The position numbers and the translations under genes were made by a program. From Treponema sp. (GTDB taxonomy: Bacteria; Spirochaetota; Spirochaetia; Treponematales; Treponemataceae), in assembly GCA_016282455.1 (NCBI GenBank), contig JAEEKM010000090.1, positions 1-6,415 on the forward strand: 6,415 nt of DNA, read 5' to 3'. Shown here in pieces: positions 5,526 through 6,415 of the stretch (positions are counted from its first letter, which is position 1; every line of letters starts with the position of its first letter). The notes under the pieces were generated by a model. It was not told the origin of the DNA and searched no databases. It was given only the letters and a program-made list of their open reading frames with translations.

Positions 5526-6415
5526 ATGCGCAGAGTCCCGAATGTAAAAACAGTGCTTCTTCTTTTAACCTTCATTTCTATCTGCCCCCTGCTTTACCCT
5601 GAAGAAGAGTCTGAAAAAGAACCTTTAATCACCCTTGAAAAAATCGGTGTATACAAATGCGGAAAGCAGCCCAAACAGGTTCGTTTTTCACCTGACGGAA
5701 AGTTTATTCTTCTTCCGCTTTTAGACGACACCGGCATTGATATTTTTTCTCTTGATGAAAAAAAAATTACAGGACGTATTACTCCCCCCGAGTCAGAGAA
5801 ATGCGGTTTTGCAGAAGAGCTTTTCATTCCTTCGCTAAACTCCTATTTTGTTTCCCAGATGATGACGGCATCCGTGCACGAGTACACCTACCCCGGCTTT
5901 GTATTTAAGCGCACAATAAAAACAGAGGGGGAATGGAGTAAGTTCATTTCCTGGTGTCCGGAGAAAAAACTTCTTGCAGTTTCAAACTGGCTTACAAATG
6001 ACATTTCTCTTATTGATTATGAAAGTGCAGCAGTGCTTCGTAAAATAGAAACAGGCAGGGCACCCCGAGGCATGGTTTTTACAGACGGTGGAAAGTACCT
6101 TATAAGCCTTTCTTTTGAAAGCGGAAAGATTGAAAAGTTTAATACAGACACAGGTAAAAGACTTTCTGAAATAAAAATTGACAGGGCGGCTATGCGGCAC
6201 ATTGTTCTTTCTGACGATGAAAAGACTGCTTATGTAAGCGACATGTTCCACAGGGCCGTGTATGAAATAAACCTTGAGGAGTTTAAAATAAAGAGGACTG
6301 TAAAGGTGTTTAACAATCCAAACACAATCGCACTTTTAAAAAACCGCTGGCTTTTTGTTTCCTGCAGGGGTCCAAACAACCCGAGCGACTACACAAAACG
6401 CTCCCCCGTAGACGG
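5526..6415 (+). CDS. Secreted YVTN/WD40-like beta-propeller protein (C-terminus cut by window edge)
   Basis: The frame is open for 296 codons from the ATG at 5526 to the right edge. The N-terminus, MRRVPNVKTVLLLLTFISIC, is a signal peptide with a positive start and a hydrophobic core (9-23), probably cleaved shortly before the acidic stretch PEEESEKEP (25-33). Cys20 follows I-S-I, a poor lipobox, so soluble export is more likely than lipidation. The mature part has repeated blade units, each with a F-x-[PD]-[DG]-G-K or equivalent turn and a later aspartate: PKQVRFSPDGKFILL (49-63), SWCPEKKLLAVSNW (142-155), GRAPRGMVFTDGGKYLIS (177-194) and LSDDEKTAYVSD (228-239). This is the YncE/YVTN-like propeller pattern. 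Such proteins usually act as binding scaffolds or, in some families, lactonases; no catalytic function can be assigned. The last residues read SCRGPNNPSDYTKRSP. There is no Shine-Dalgarno site and the -10 box is 6 nt upstream, suggesting a leaderless message. It is divergent from the radical SAM gene. Confidence 0.85.
   Translation, partial: MRRVPNVKTVLLLLTFISICPLLYPEEESEKEPLITLEKIGVYKCGKQPKQVRFSPDGKFILLPLLDDTGIDIFSLDEKKITGRITPPESEKCGFAEELFIPSLNSYFVSQMMTASVHEYTYPGFVFKRTIKTEGEWSKFISWCPEKKLLAVSNWLTNDISLIDYESAAVLRKIETGRAPRGMVFTDGGKYLISLSFESGKIEKFNTDTGKRLSEIKIDRAAMRHIVLSDDEKTAYVSDMFHRAVYEINLEEFKIKRTVKVFNNPNTIALLKNRWLFVSCRGPNNPSDYTKRSPVD

Noticed and set aside
5594..6251. Several minus-strand frames opposite the right-edge gene
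   Set aside because: The plus strand carries a continuous frame with a signal peptide and propeller repeats over the same DNA, so the minus frames are shadows.

Overview
The window reads like an ordinary chromosomal stretch from a host-associated spirochaete, most likely Treponema or a close relative. This is inferred from moderately low GC, an E. coli-like bifunctional ThrA, a signal peptide with a relaxed lipobox on a CotH-like protein, and a secreted beta-propeller protein. No rRNA or other phylogenetic marker is present, so the assignment is tentative.

Layout from left to right. (1) Positions 1-266, minus strand: the N-terminal 88 residues of a lipoprotein, probably CotH-kinase-like, running off the left edge. 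(2) 267-348: a strong rho-independent terminator for thrA; its T-tract leads directly into the promoter of the lipoprotein gene. (3) 349-2859, minus strand: thrA, a complete fused aspartokinase / homoserine dehydrogenase. (4) 2860-3013: a divergent intergenic region with two clear sigma70-type promoters, one for thrA and one for the MATE gene. (5) 3014-4393, plus strand: a MATE-family multidrug transporter of MepA type. (6) 4394-4516: a convergent intergenic region holding a GC-rich cluster of small hairpins that looks like a dispersed palindromic repeat. (7) 4517-5446, minus strand: a YhcC/TIGR01212-type radical SAM protein, whose true start is an ATG rather than an upstream TTG. (8) 5447-5525: a short divergent promoter region. 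(9) 5526-6415, plus strand: a signal-peptide-bearing YVTN/WD40-like beta-propeller protein, cut by the right edge.

The genes alternate in strand and each seems to have its own promoter. This is therefore a set of single-gene transcription units, not an operon or a multi-gene system. ThrA supplies aspartyl phosphate and homoserine for threonine and methionine synthesis and is probably feedback-inhibited by threonine. The other genes have no evident metabolic link to it. I found no mobile element, CRISPR array, tRNA or defence system, and no convincing undescribed multi-gene system. The most interesting signals are the hairpin cluster that supplies the radical SAM stop codon, three starts that look leaderless or nearly so, a dyad across the thrA promoter, and an Arg at a signature Gly in the homoserine dehydrogenase domain.
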